From NCBI GenBank assembly GCA_036384795.1, contig DASVLP010000014.1:1-64000 (forward strand): a stretch of 64,000 bases of DNA, read 5' to 3'. This stretch comes from Andeanibacterium sp036384795. GTDB taxonomy: Bacteria; Pseudomonadota; Alphaproteobacteria; Sphingomonadales; Sphingomonadaceae. The position numbers were made by a program, and so were the translations under genes. The first letter of the stretch is position 1; the number at the start of each line of letters is the position of its first letter. The notes under the pieces were generated by a model. It was given only the letters and a program-made list of their open reading frames with translations, made no database searches and had not been told where the DNA came from. Positions 42,101-50,924 of the stretch are shown in pieces.

Positions 42101-45100
42101 ATGAGACAATATCGTTGGAGCGGAAGTCGTTGGGCGCTGGGCGCCAGCGCAGTCGCGGTGGCGTTCGCGCTGCTGCAGCCGAGCGCCGCCTTCGCGCAGG
42201 CGGATGACCAGGCAAAAACCCCAGATGCCGTGCAGGCGGACGACACGTTGCCCGATCAAGGCGCAGCGAGCGAACAGGACACGACCACCGACGAAATCGT
42301 CGTCACCGCCACCGGCACCAACATCTCCGGGGTGAAGCCGGTCGGCAGCGAATCGGTGGTGCTCGATCGCAACGCCATTCTCGCCACCGGCAAGACCAGC
42401 ATCTCGGATGTGCTGCAGACGCTGCCGCAAGTGCAGAACGTTTCGGGATCGTTCACGGCGGCATCCAGCGGCGGCTCGGGCAATGCCCAGAGCGGATCGA
42501 ACCCGACGCGCGGCAACGCGATCAACTTCCGCGGCGTCGGACAAGGGGGCACCCTGACGCTGGTCGACGGCCATCGGATCACGCCCAGCGGCAGCGCCGC
42601 CGCCTTCACCGAAGCCAACCAGGTGCCGATCTCCGCGATCGAGCGGGTCGAGGTCATCGCCGACGGCGCCTCCGCGATCTATGGCTCGGACGCGATCGCG
42701 GGAGTGATCAACTATGTCCTGCGCAAGGACTTTAGCGGGCTTGAGCTCGGCGGGCGCTATTCGTTCGGCGATTACGGACAGTCCGAATATGCGCTGCACG
42801 GCACCGCGGGTCTGCACTGGCATCCGAGCTTCGGCGAAGGCAGCGTGATCGCCACTTTCGAGTACGGCCACCGCGCACCCTATCTGCGCGGCGACAATCC
42901 GCGCCTGCGCGCAGACCAGCGGCCCTACGGCGGCAACGACAACCGCGTGACCGGTGCTTCGGCCACCACGCCAGTCAACGGGAACATCATCGTCCCGACC
43001 GCCGACGGCCTCAACAACCCCTATTTCGTGCAGGGCGGCGCCAACACGTATTACACCTTGCCGCTGCTGACCGGCGACCAGATCCCGACGATCGGCGACC
43101 TGCAGGAGGTCCGCGCAAGCGGCACGTGCGCGGGCGCGGCGACGCCTACTTGCGCCACCTATCCGAACGTGATCGACCGCTCCGATTACGAAGACTATCT
43201 CGGGCGTGAAAACCGCTACCAGGCGGCCGTCTTCATCAATCAGGACATCGGTCCGATATCGTTCTACGACGAGTTCTTCTACACCAAGACCAGTCAGTTC
43301 ACCCGTACTTTCGCCAGCGGCAACCAGAACGCCAATCCGACTGTGACGGTCAATCCCGGCAGCCCCTATTACCTCGCGCTGCCGAACACCGCCCGCTCGC
43401 CGTTTCCGCCGTTCGTCCCGGCCTCACCCCAGCCGATCACCGTCCAGGTCAACCTGCTCGCGCGGATGCCGGCCGGCGCGCCGCGGTTCGGCAACCAGAA
43501 CTTCGACGAGAGCTTCAACAACACCTTCGGGGCCAATGCCGGGCTGTTCGGCGATTGGCGGGCGGAAGCCTATTACACGTTCGGCCAGGATAAGAATTGC
43601 GGGGTCTGCTACCTCGGCAACTACATCTCGCTCGAGACGACCAATCTCGCTGGCGCCGCGGCGATCAACGCGCTGCAGCAGCTGGTCAACCTGCCGCTGT
43701 CGGACCCGATGCACGTAAACCCGTATTCGAGCGATCCGTTCACCGACGAGCAGCTCAAGTACATCCTCGGCACGAACGATCAGTATTCGCAAAACTGGAG
43801 CCATGACGTCGTCGCCAAAGTCGATGGCGGCCTGTTCGATCTTCCTGGCGGCCGATTGAAGCTCGCGCTGGGCGGTGAGTATTACTACGGTATCGAAAAG
43901 CTGCAGAACGACGCGAACCGACCGCCCGACCCGGGCTCAGTGACCACCCCGGACGCCCGCGCCCGCACCACGCGCGAGCAATACGCGGCGTTCGGCGAAA
44001 TCTATCTCCCGCTGGTCTCGAGCGGCATGAACGTGCCGCTGATCCAGTCACTCACCTTGAGCGGCGCGGTGCGTTACGACCATTATTCGGATTTCGGCTC
44101 GACCACGAACGAGAAGCTGAGCGGAACCTGGGAGGTGAGCGATTCCTTCCTCGTGCGCGCCTCGTGGGGCACCTCGTTCCGCGCCCCGGGCCTGCCGGAG
44201 CTCAACTCCGGGGCGTTTTCGGTCGGCATTGGTTCGACCGGCGCGCCGGGTGCCGACGTGACCGACATTCCGGTTCAGGCGAACGGCCAAGCGAACGTCC
44301 TCAACATCATCGGCAACAATTCGCATTTGAAGGCTGAAATCGGCCACAACTGGCAGATCGGCGCCGATTTCACGCCGACGTTCGTGCCGGGCCTCAAGCT
44401 CTCGGCGACGTATTACAACCTCAGGTACGACAACAAGCTGGGGACCTCGGGCGTGCCGCTGGCGATCTTCGCGGGCGGGCCGTTCGCCACTGCTGCGCTC
44501 GAACAACAGTATCGCGCGTACGTGATTCCGATCCACAACACCGACGTCACGCCGACCGGCTGCACGCTCGACCCGGCGCTCCAGGAGTTCTCGAGCTTTC
44601 TCTATTCCGCGAATGCGGGGTTCAACCCGCACGATTTGTGCAACGTGAACGTGGTGGTCGACGGGCGAAGCCTCAGTGCCGCGAACACCTTCCAGGACGG
44701 CCTGGATTTCAATGCGAGCTACTTCACCAATTCCGGCGTTGGTTCGTTTGCGTTCAATCTTAGCGTGAGCAAGATCTTCCACGACGAACAGCGCACGACT
44801 CTGGGACAACCGATGACGAGCGTGCTCGACACGATCGGCAATCCGGTGAGTTGGCGCGGGCGCGGCGGGGTGACCTATTCGACCGGGCCGCTCGCGCTGA
44901 CGCTGTTCGGCAACTACATCGGCTCTTACACCAACAACGCGCCGATTACCGTTCAGGGGGTCACGCAGCCGGTCTCGCAGGTCGGATCGTGGACGACGTT
45001 CGATCTAAATGTCGCGCTCAACTTTCCGCGCGATGGGAAACGCTGGCCGTTCCTGAACGGAGTGCAGCTCAACTTCTCGGTCAACAACCTGTTCGATACC

Positions 45101-45208
45101 GAGCCACCGATTGTGGAATCAAGCTTCTCCGGCAGTTCGTCGATCGACCTATTCACCCACAATGCGTTCGGCCGGGTGTTCCAGCTCTCGCTGACGAAGG
45201 ACTTCTGA
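42101..45208 (+). CDS. TonB-dependent receptor
   Basis: 1035-residue outer-membrane receptor. Signal peptide about 1-32 (LQPSAAFAQADD), TonB-box-like DEIVVTATGTN near 64, plug with DVLQTLPQV, GGTLTLVDGHRITPSG and DGASAIYGSDAIAGVINYV. The barrel includes paired Cys (ASGTCAGAATPTCATY; CGVCYL) and ends FQLSLTKDF with the terminal Phe. The frame is open 73 codons further upstream, but AGGGGAGAA before MRQYRWSG and the signal peptide decide the start. Precedes the leftward esterase/beta-glucosidase operon, so its ligand may be a glycosylated or esterified plant compound. Confidence 0.92.
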   Translation: MRQYRWSGSRWALGASAVAVAFALLQPSAAFAQADDQAKTPDAVQADDTLPDQGAASEQDTTTDEIVVTATGTNISGVKPVGSESVVLDRNAILATGKTSISDVLQTLPQVQNVSGSFTAASSGGSGNAQSGSNPTRGNAINFRGVGQGGTLTLVDGHRITPSGSAAAFTEANQVPISAIERVEVIADGASAIYGSDAIAGVINYVLRKDFSGLELGGRYSFGDYGQSEYALHGTAGLHWHPSFGEGSVIATFEYGHRAPYLRGDNPRLRADQRPYGGNDNRVTGASATTPVNGNIIVPTADGLNNPYFVQGGANTYYTLPLLTGDQIPTIGDLQEVRASGTCAGAATPTCATYPNVIDRSDYEDYLGRENRYQAAVFINQDIGPISFYDEFFYTKTSQFTRTFASGNQNANPTVTVNPGSPYYLALPNTARSPFPPFVPASPQPITVQVNLLARMPAGAPRFGNQNFDESFNNTFGANAGLFGDWRAEAYYTFGQDKNCGVCYLGNYISLETTNLAGAAAINALQQLVNLPLSDPMHVNPYSSDPFTDEQLKYILGTNDQYSQNWSHDVVAKVDGGLFDLPGGRLKLALGGEYYYGIEKLQNDANRPPDPGSVTTPDARARTTREQYAAFGEIYLPLVSSGMNVPLIQSLTLSGAVRYDHYSDFGSTTNEKLSGTWEVSDSFLVRASWGTSFRAPGLPELNSGAFSVGIGSTGAPGADVTDIPVQANGQANVLNIIGNNSHLKAEIGHNWQIGADFTPTFVPGLKLSATYYNLRYDNKLGTSGVPLAIFAGGPFATAALEQQYRAYVIPIHNTDVTPTGCTLDPALQEFSSFLYSANAGFNPHDLCNVNVVVDGRSLSAANTFQDGLDFNASYFTNSGVGSFAFNLSVSKIFHDEQRTTLGQPMTSVLDTIGNPVSWRGRGGVTYSTGPLALTLFGNYIGSYTNNAPITVQGVTQPVSQVGSWTTFDLNVALNFPRDGKRWPFLNGVQLNFSVNNLFDTEPPIVESSFSGSSSIDLFTHNAFGRVFQLSLTKDF

Positions 45209-45305
45209 AAGAGCCGGGCGATCGCATTCGGCCTGGGCCTCATCACCTCCCCAGGGTTCAGGCCGACTTCAACGCCGCGCGAGCGGCACCCGGTCCCGTC
45301 GCACG

Positions 45306-45327
45306 GGGGCTCTATCCCAGGAGCCCC
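45306..45327. terminator. Possible terminator hairpin after TonB receptor
   Basis: GGGGCTC-N8-GAGCCCC, a 7-bp perfect stem about 100 bp after the receptor stop. No T-run follows, so weak as an intrinsic terminator. Confidence 0.35.
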
Positions 45328-45375
45328 GCGTTGAGGGCAATGGCGGCGGGGCCGGGTTTGCTTTTGCCGGACTGC

Positions 45376-45412
45376 GAAAAAGAAAGGCGGGCTTCCGCTG
45401 AAGAAGCCCGCC
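45376..45412 (-). terminator. Rho-independent terminator of the esterase operon
   Basis: On the minus strand GGCGGGCTTC-N7-GAAGCCCGCC (45412-45386) is followed by TTTCTTTTT. A 10-bp perfect stem with T-run, 28 bp beyond the stop of the last esterase gene. Confidence 0.85.
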
Positions 45413-45439
45413 TCAGCGTTGCCGCCGGGAGGGAGAGGC

Positions 45440-47008
45440 TTACGAACCGGCGGTGCGCAGCTTGGCGTAGTAATCGTCCCACGCCTGAAGCATCGGCAGG
45501 TGCGGAACTGGGGAGACCCCGGGCGACGTGCCGAGGACGCGAACCTGCTGGTCCTTCAGCGTGAACTTCGGCCACTGGGGAAGTCCGGAGCCATTGGGAT
45601 CGCCGGTCTTCGCGAAATTGGTCCAATAAGCCATCATCTGGTCCGACGTAGCCTTGTCGGGCTTGCTGCCGCCCACGGCCGGCACGTCGATGTTGCCGAA
45701 TACGTAGGGCATTTCCGATGCGTGGGACGATCCGCCCGGCTGCTCGGGCGTGCGCACATCGAAATAATAGACGTAGGCCGGATGGCTGCCTTTCGCGGTC
45801 TGCAGCTTTGCCCAGGTCCAGGTCGGCCAGGCGAAGGCGGTGTCGCGGAACACGTCGCGGCTCGCCTGCAGCGCCTCGGCTGGCGTCGCGTGCGGATAAA
45901 CGGCAAGCAGCGCATCGGCGCTGCCGTCGTATTGCGTGCGGATCTGCTTTTCGAACTGGGCCGGCGCGACCGGACCTTGCACGAACAGCGCGCCCTCGTC
46001 GGAATTGGTGCCGATCAGCACCGGCGTGTCGTTGAACTTGCCCTGGCCATAGAGGACGTACTGGTCGCCCGGCAGCACGTGGCCGTCGAAATTCGGCCAA
46101 AAGCCGCCCATGGCATTGGCGCCAGGGCCGGCCTGGATCTTGCCCGCCGGCAGCGCGCGGGCGGCCGCGAGGTCCGCGGCACCGAGCGCCTTCAGAAAGC
46201 CTTCTCCCTGCTTTTCGGCGTCGGCGAGGGTGCGCATGTTCACCCCGCCCTCGCCGTCTTTCCGCGCGGGGCCGAAGTTGCCGCCGCTCTCGGAGATGGC
46301 CTTGGCGAACAGGCCCTTGGCGAGCGGCGAGGCGCCGAGCATCGACACCGCGATGCCGCCCGCGCTTTCGCCGAAGATCGTCACGTTGGCGGGATCTCCG
46401 CCGAACTTGGCGATGTTGTCCCGCACCCACTTGAGTCCGGCGATCTGATCCTCGAGCCCGTAGTTGCCCGAGCCGTGGCCGCTTTCCTTCGACAGCTCGG
46501 GATCGGCCATGAAGCCCAGCGCGCCCAGGCGATAGGCGACGCTGACGACGATCACCCCCTGTCCGGCGAGCTTCGAACCGTCATAGAGCGGGGCGCTGGT
46601 GGCGCCGCCGGCAAAGCCGCCGCCGTAGATCCACACCATCACCGGCAGCTTGTCGTTGCCGGTCTTCGCCGGAGTCCAGACGTTGAGATAGAGGCAGTCC
46701 TCGCTGGGCGTCGCGGCAACACCCATGAACTTCAGCATCGAGCCGTCCTGCATGCACGGGGCGCCATATTCGCTCGCCTGCCGGGTGCCCTGCCACGGGA
46801 CCACCGGCGCGGGCTCTGCCCAGCGCAGCTTGCCGACCGGCGGCGCGGCGAACGGAATGCCCTTGAACACCATCAGGCCGCCCTGCGTCGCGCCCGCGAC
46901 TTTGCCGCCGGTGACGTCGACCGTCGCGGCAAGCGGCGCGGCTTTCTGCGCGCACGCAGTGGTGCTTGCCAGCAAAGCCGCGACGGCCGCGATGCGAAGA
47001 TGTTTCAT
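45440..47008 (-). CDS. Type B carboxylesterase, exported
   Basis: 522-residue esterase of the carboxylesterase/cholinesterase class. Signal peptide about 1-20; the C in LLASTTACAQ could be a lipoprotein site but the lipobox is poor. FKGIPFAAPPVGKLRW and EDCLYLNVWTP are family hallmarks, the oxyanion hole is WIYGGGF, and the nucleophile is Ser near 215 in FGESAGG. Periplasmic hydrolysis of aryl or acyl esters is likely. Third gene of the esterase-GH3-esterase operon; paralogue of 49297-50757. Confidence 0.9.
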   Translation of the reverse strand: MKHLRIAAVAALLASTTACAQKAAPLAATVDVTGGKVAGATQGGLMVFKGIPFAAPPVGKLRWAEPAPVVPWQGTRQASEYGAPCMQDGSMLKFMGVAATPSEDCLYLNVWTPAKTGNDKLPVMVWIYGGGFAGGATSAPLYDGSKLAGQGVIVVSVAYRLGALGFMADPELSKESGHGSGNYGLEDQIAGLKWVRDNIAKFGGDPANVTIFGESAGGIAVSMLGASPLAKGLFAKAISESGGNFGPARKDGEGGVNMRTLADAEKQGEGFLKALGAADLAAARALPAGKIQAGPGANAMGGFWPNFDGHVLPGDQYVLYGQGKFNDTPVLIGTNSDEGALFVQGPVAPAQFEKQIRTQYDGSADALLAVYPHATPAEALQASRDVFRDTAFAWPTWTWAKLQTAKGSHPAYVYYFDVRTPEQPGGSSHASEMPYVFGNIDVPAVGGSKPDKATSDQMMAYWTNFAKTGDPNGSGLPQWPKFTLKDQQVRVLGTSPGVSPVPHLPMLQAWDDYYAKLRTAGS

Positions 47009-47037
47009 CGTCTTTCTCCCCCTTGCCGGCCGTCATC

Positions 47038-49275
47038 TCACGGCTTCAGCGTTTGCGCGGCGAGCTTCGCGTCGCCGCTCAGCGCCATGGTGCCTGCATC
47101 GCTGCCGATCGCAACCAGATATTGGCCGCCCGCGATCGTCCAGGCGTTTTTCCCGGTATCGAAGTCGGCCAGCAGCCGCGGGTCGGCGGTGAGAGTGACG
47201 GTTCGGCTTTCGCCGGGCGCAAGGGCGACTTTCTCGAACGCGAGCAGCCGGCGCGCGGGTCCCCCGGGGCGGCCGGTGAGGTAGAGCTGGACCACGTCCT
47301 TGCCGGCCACCTGGCCGGTGTTGGCCACGGTCACCGTGGCGGCGATGGTCTTGCCGCCAGTCACGCGCAGCCCCTGATAGCCGAAGCTGGTGTAGCTGAG
47401 GCCGTGGCCGAACCAGTATTGCGGCGCCGTCCTCTGCCGCGCGTACCAGCGGTAGCCGACGTCGGCGCCTTCGATGTTGTAGTCGATCTTCACCGGATCG
47501 TTCGGACCGGCACCCGCGCCCGGAATGGCGGGCCGAGGAAGCTGGCTTTCGTCGGCCGGCCAGGTGAGCGGCAGGCGGCCCGAGGGGTTTACCTCGCCGG
47601 TCAGCACCCGGGCGATCGCCTCGCCGCCGCGCTGCCCCGCATACCACGCCTCGACGATCGCGCCGACCTTGTCCGCCCACGGCAGCGTCACCGGGTTGCC
47701 GGTCTCGAGCACCACGACGGTGTTCGGGTTGGCCGCGGCAACCGCCTCGACCAGCGCGTCCTGGCCCATCGGCAGGTGCATGTTGGGCACGTCGTCGCCC
47801 TCGCCCGAAGGCTGGTAGACGAACACCACCGCGACATCGGCGTTGCGCGCCTTGGCCGCGGCTTCGGCCGGATAATAACCGGTGTCGTACGTGATCGTCG
47901 CATCCTTGCGATGCTCACGCAGCGCTTTGACGGGCGACGAAGGATGGAACACCACGTTGCCCCACCCGCCCATCGGCCCTTCGCCGCCGAGCGGCACGGT
48001 GGTGAGCGGCTGCCCCTTCGGGCGCCAGGGGTTGGTCACCTGCGACGAACCGGTGCCGGAAGGCACCCCCGCATCGGCGTGAGCGCCGATCACAGCGATG
48101 CGCTTCGCGCTGGCCGCGAGCGGCAGCAGGCCGTCGCGGTTCTTGAGCAGGACGATGCCGTCCTCGGCCTCGCGCTGGGCGATCTCGGCGTGGGCGGCGA
48201 AGTCGATCTCCGCTTTCGCCGGCGCATGGTCGAACAAGCCGACGGCGAACATCTCGCGCAGCACGCGATGGGCGGCGTCATCCACCCTCGAAAGCGGGAT
48301 CGACTTGTCGGCGAGGCCAGCCTTCAGCGGCGCGTCGAGCCATGCCTGCTTGTCGAAATTCGCCGCCGATTGCTGGTCGAGCCCGGCGGTGAACGCATCG
48401 ACGCCGTGGACCGCGCCCCAGTCCGACATCACGAAGCCGGGGTAGGCCCAATCGCGTTTCAGCACCTGGGTGAGCAGCCAGCGATCGTGGCACCCGTACG
48501 TGCCGTTCACGAGGTTGTACGAGCACATCACCGAGCCCGGCTTGCCCCGCTCGATCGCGAGCTCAAACGCCAGCAGGTCGCTTTCGCGCGCCGCCGCCTC
48601 GCCGATCAGCGAATCGGCGGTCATCCGATTATGTTCCTGGTCGTTGAGGGCGTAGTGCTTGACGGTCGAGATGACCCCTTCCGACTGGATGCCCCGCACC
48701 GATTCCCCTGCCATCACGCCGGCCAGCAGCGGATCTTCGCCCACGTATTCGAAGTTGCGTCCGTTCCTCGGGTCGCGTGCGATGTCAGCGCCGCCGGCAA
48801 GCTGGACGTTGATCATCTTCGCGCGTGCCTCGTTGCCGATCAGCTTGCCTCCGGCATAGGCGATCGCCGGATCGAACGTGCTCGCGAGCGCAAGGCCGGA
48901 CGGCAGCGCTGTCGACATGTCGTCCGGCCCGCGCACCATCATCGGATTGGTGACACCCAGGCTCGCGTCGCTTTCCTGCAAGGCCGGGATGCCGAGCCGC
49001 TCGTTCCCAGGGACGAACCCAGCCGAGCCGACTGCGCCCGGCGGCGGCGCGCCGGCACCGAACGACATTCCGGCAAGGCCGTGAAGCAGCGCGACTTTCT
49101 CGTCGAGCGTCATCTGCGCGAGGATCAGGTCCGCGCGCTTGTCGGGCGAGAGCGCGGTGTTCATCCACGGTCGCGCGGGCTGCGCGGCCGAGCCGGTGTC
49201 TTCAGCCGCAAGCGGCTGGATGGCGGCCACGGCGATCCCGCCCAGCAGCAGGGTCGCGAATTTCAGCAATTTCAT
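47038..49275 (-). CDS. GH3 family beta-glucosidase, exported
   Basis: 745-residue glycoside hydrolase family 3 enzyme. Signal peptide about 1-24 (AIQPLAAED). N-terminal barrel with LTLDEKVALLHG-like segment, NFEYVGEDP, VKHYALNDQE, and nucleophile Asp near 285 in FVMSDWGAVH. The (alpha/beta) sandwich follows, then a fibronectin III-like C-terminal domain (GKDVVQLYLTGRPG). Removes terminal beta-glucose from oligosaccharides or glucosides in the periplasm. Flanked by two esterases in one operon, which suggests joint removal of sugar and acyl groups from plant conjugates. Confidence 0.93.
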   Translation of the reverse strand: MKLLKFATLLLGGIAVAAIQPLAAEDTGSAAQPARPWMNTALSPDKRADLILAQMTLDEKVALLHGLAGMSFGAGAPPPGAVGSAGFVPGNERLGIPALQESDASLGVTNPMMVRGPDDMSTALPSGLALASTFDPAIAYAGGKLIGNEARAKMINVQLAGGADIARDPRNGRNFEYVGEDPLLAGVMAGESVRGIQSEGVISTVKHYALNDQEHNRMTADSLIGEAAARESDLLAFELAIERGKPGSVMCSYNLVNGTYGCHDRWLLTQVLKRDWAYPGFVMSDWGAVHGVDAFTAGLDQQSAANFDKQAWLDAPLKAGLADKSIPLSRVDDAAHRVLREMFAVGLFDHAPAKAEIDFAAHAEIAQREAEDGIVLLKNRDGLLPLAASAKRIAVIGAHADAGVPSGTGSSQVTNPWRPKGQPLTTVPLGGEGPMGGWGNVVFHPSSPVKALREHRKDATITYDTGYYPAEAAAKARNADVAVVFVYQPSGEGDDVPNMHLPMGQDALVEAVAAANPNTVVVLETGNPVTLPWADKVGAIVEAWYAGQRGGEAIARVLTGEVNPSGRLPLTWPADESQLPRPAIPGAGAGPNDPVKIDYNIEGADVGYRWYARQRTAPQYWFGHGLSYTSFGYQGLRVTGGKTIAATVTVANTGQVAGKDVVQLYLTGRPGGPARRLLAFEKVALAPGESRTVTLTADPRLLADFDTGKNAWTIAGGQYLVAIGSDAGTMALSGDAKLAAQTLKP

Positions 49276-49296
49276 CTCGGGTCTCCGGGCTGACGC

Positions 49297-50757
49297 TTAC
49301 TTCGCCGCGGTCTTCTGCGCGGCCGCATCGAGATCGGCGCCCCACGGGTCCTTCTCCGGCACTGCTTTGCCACCGGGCGAGAAGTCCATGATCCGATCCT
49401 GCGCGCGATCGTACTTCGGCCAGGCGGGCAGGCCCGTGCCGTTGGGATCGCCCGTCTTGGCGAAATTGACGATGTAGGCGCTGATCGTCTTGCCCATCGC
49501 GTTGTCGCGCGCCGTGGTGCGGTCCCCGTACTTGATCGCCTGGGTATCGAAGAAGAACGGGATGTCGCTCGCGTGGCCCGCGCCCTGCTGCGGCGGCATT
49601 CCGGGAGGGGGCGGCGGCGGGTTCTCGGCGACGTAGGAGAAGCGGTAGGCGTAGACCGGCACGCCCTGGCCGGCGATCGTCGTTTCGACGTTGCGCGCGC
49701 CGCCGATCATCATGCCGGTCTTGCCGCCCATGTCCCCACGGGTCGCGCCAATCATGATCGGCACGTGCGCGAAATTGCCCGAACGGTAGGCCGCGCCCGC
49801 GTCGACCGCGAGCTTGCCGTCGACGAACGGGCTGGCGAAAGTGCGCGGGCCCTTGGCGGTGAACATCGCCATCATGCTGAGCCCGTCGGTGACTTGCTCC
49901 TGGCTCAGCGCGCGCAGCTTGGCGAGCGCCTGGGGATCGTCGGCATCGATGCCGTGCGCTTTTGCAAAGTTGACTCCGATCTCCTCGGTCGAGGCGAGGT
50001 TCGCCCCGCCCATCCCGCCGCCGTCGCCGCCCGACATCACCACCGCGCGCTCGAACAGACCCTTGGTCATCGGCGAGGTGACCAGGGTATGCACCGACAT
50101 GCCACCGGCGCTCTCGCCGATGATCGTCACGTTGTCCGGATCGCCGCCGAACGCCGCGATGTTGCGCTGAACCCATTTCAAGGCGGCGAGCTGGTCCATG
50201 TAGCCGTAGTTGCCGAGCAGGCCATTGTCCTCGTTGGCTCGCGTCAGCGCGGGATGGGCGAAGGTCCCGAACCGGCCGACGCGGTAGTTCGCGCTGACGA
50301 ACAGCACCCCCTGCTTGGCCAGCTCGGCCCCCGAATAAGTCGGCGGCGACGCACCGCCGTTCACGAACCCGCCGCCGTAGATCCAGAACACCACCGGGAG
50401 CTTGCCTTTGGCGTTAGCCGGCCGCCAGACGTTGGCGTAGAGGCAATCCTCATCGGGCGGAGTGCCGAGCGGGGCCGCGTCGCTGGGGAACGGAACCTGC
50501 ATGCAGTCGTGCCCGTAGGCATTTGCCTCGCGCACGCCGTTCCAGTGGGCGGCCGGTTGCGGCGCGCGCCAGCGTAAGGGCCCAAGCGGGGGCGCGGCGA
50601 ACGGAATGCCCTTCCAGCTCAGCACGCCCTCGGCCGAAGCGCCGTGCAGGGTGCCCGTATCGATGGTCACCGTCGCGGGGTCGCTCGTGTCGGCGCAGGC
50701 AGGCACGGCCAGCCCGACGGCAATCGCGAGCACGGTCAGCGACAAGGTGTTCTTCAT
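49297..50757 (-). CDS. Type B carboxylesterase, exported
   Basis: 486-residue carboxylesterase with signal peptide (about 1-22, LAVPACAD). WKGIPFAAPPLGPLRW, DEDCLYANVWRP, WIYGGGF, and nucleophile Ser near 216 in IGESAGG are clear. The frame extends further upstream, but MKNTLSLTVLAIA is the start. First gene of the leftward esterase-GH3-esterase operon, divergent from the double-GntR regulator with the double palindrome 80 bp upstream. Confidence 0.9.
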   Translation of the reverse strand: MKNTLSLTVLAIAVGLAVPACADTSDPATVTIDTGTLHGASAEGVLSWKGIPFAAPPLGPLRWRAPQPAAHWNGVREANAYGHDCMQVPFPSDAAPLGTPPDEDCLYANVWRPANAKGKLPVVFWIYGGGFVNGGASPPTYSGAELAKQGVLFVSANYRVGRFGTFAHPALTRANEDNGLLGNYGYMDQLAALKWVQRNIAAFGGDPDNVTIIGESAGGMSVHTLVTSPMTKGLFERAVVMSGGDGGGMGGANLASTEEIGVNFAKAHGIDADDPQALAKLRALSQEQVTDGLSMMAMFTAKGPRTFASPFVDGKLAVDAGAAYRSGNFAHVPIMIGATRGDMGGKTGMMIGGARNVETTIAGQGVPVYAYRFSYVAENPPPPPPGMPPQQGAGHASDIPFFFDTQAIKYGDRTTARDNAMGKTISAYIVNFAKTGDPNGTGLPAWPKYDRAQDRIMDFSPGGKAVPEKDPWGADLDAAAQKTAAK

Positions 50758-50836
50758 GGCATCCTCCCCAATGTGTTTCCGAACGCAGTTTGCGCGCCCT
50801 TCGATTCCGTCACCCTCTTTACACGAAGGCCGATTT

Positions 50837-50868
50837 GAGACAACGCTGTCTCGAGACAACGTTGTCTC
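50837..50868. promoter_or_regulatory. Double palindromic operator between esterase operon and GntR regulator
   Basis: Two 16-bp palindromes side by side: GAGACAACGCTGTCTC (one central mismatch) and GAGACAACGTTGTCTC (perfect). Sits in the 167-bp divergent gap, 80 bp from the esterase start and 57 bp from the regulator start. A GntR-type protein with two DNA-binding domains is encoded next door, so the pair of sites suits it. Confidence 0.7.
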
Positions 50869-50924
50869 GGCTCTGAGACCGCGCTCGAGCGTGGCCGGCC
50901 TGTTGTCGATAGGGAGGGGTAACC

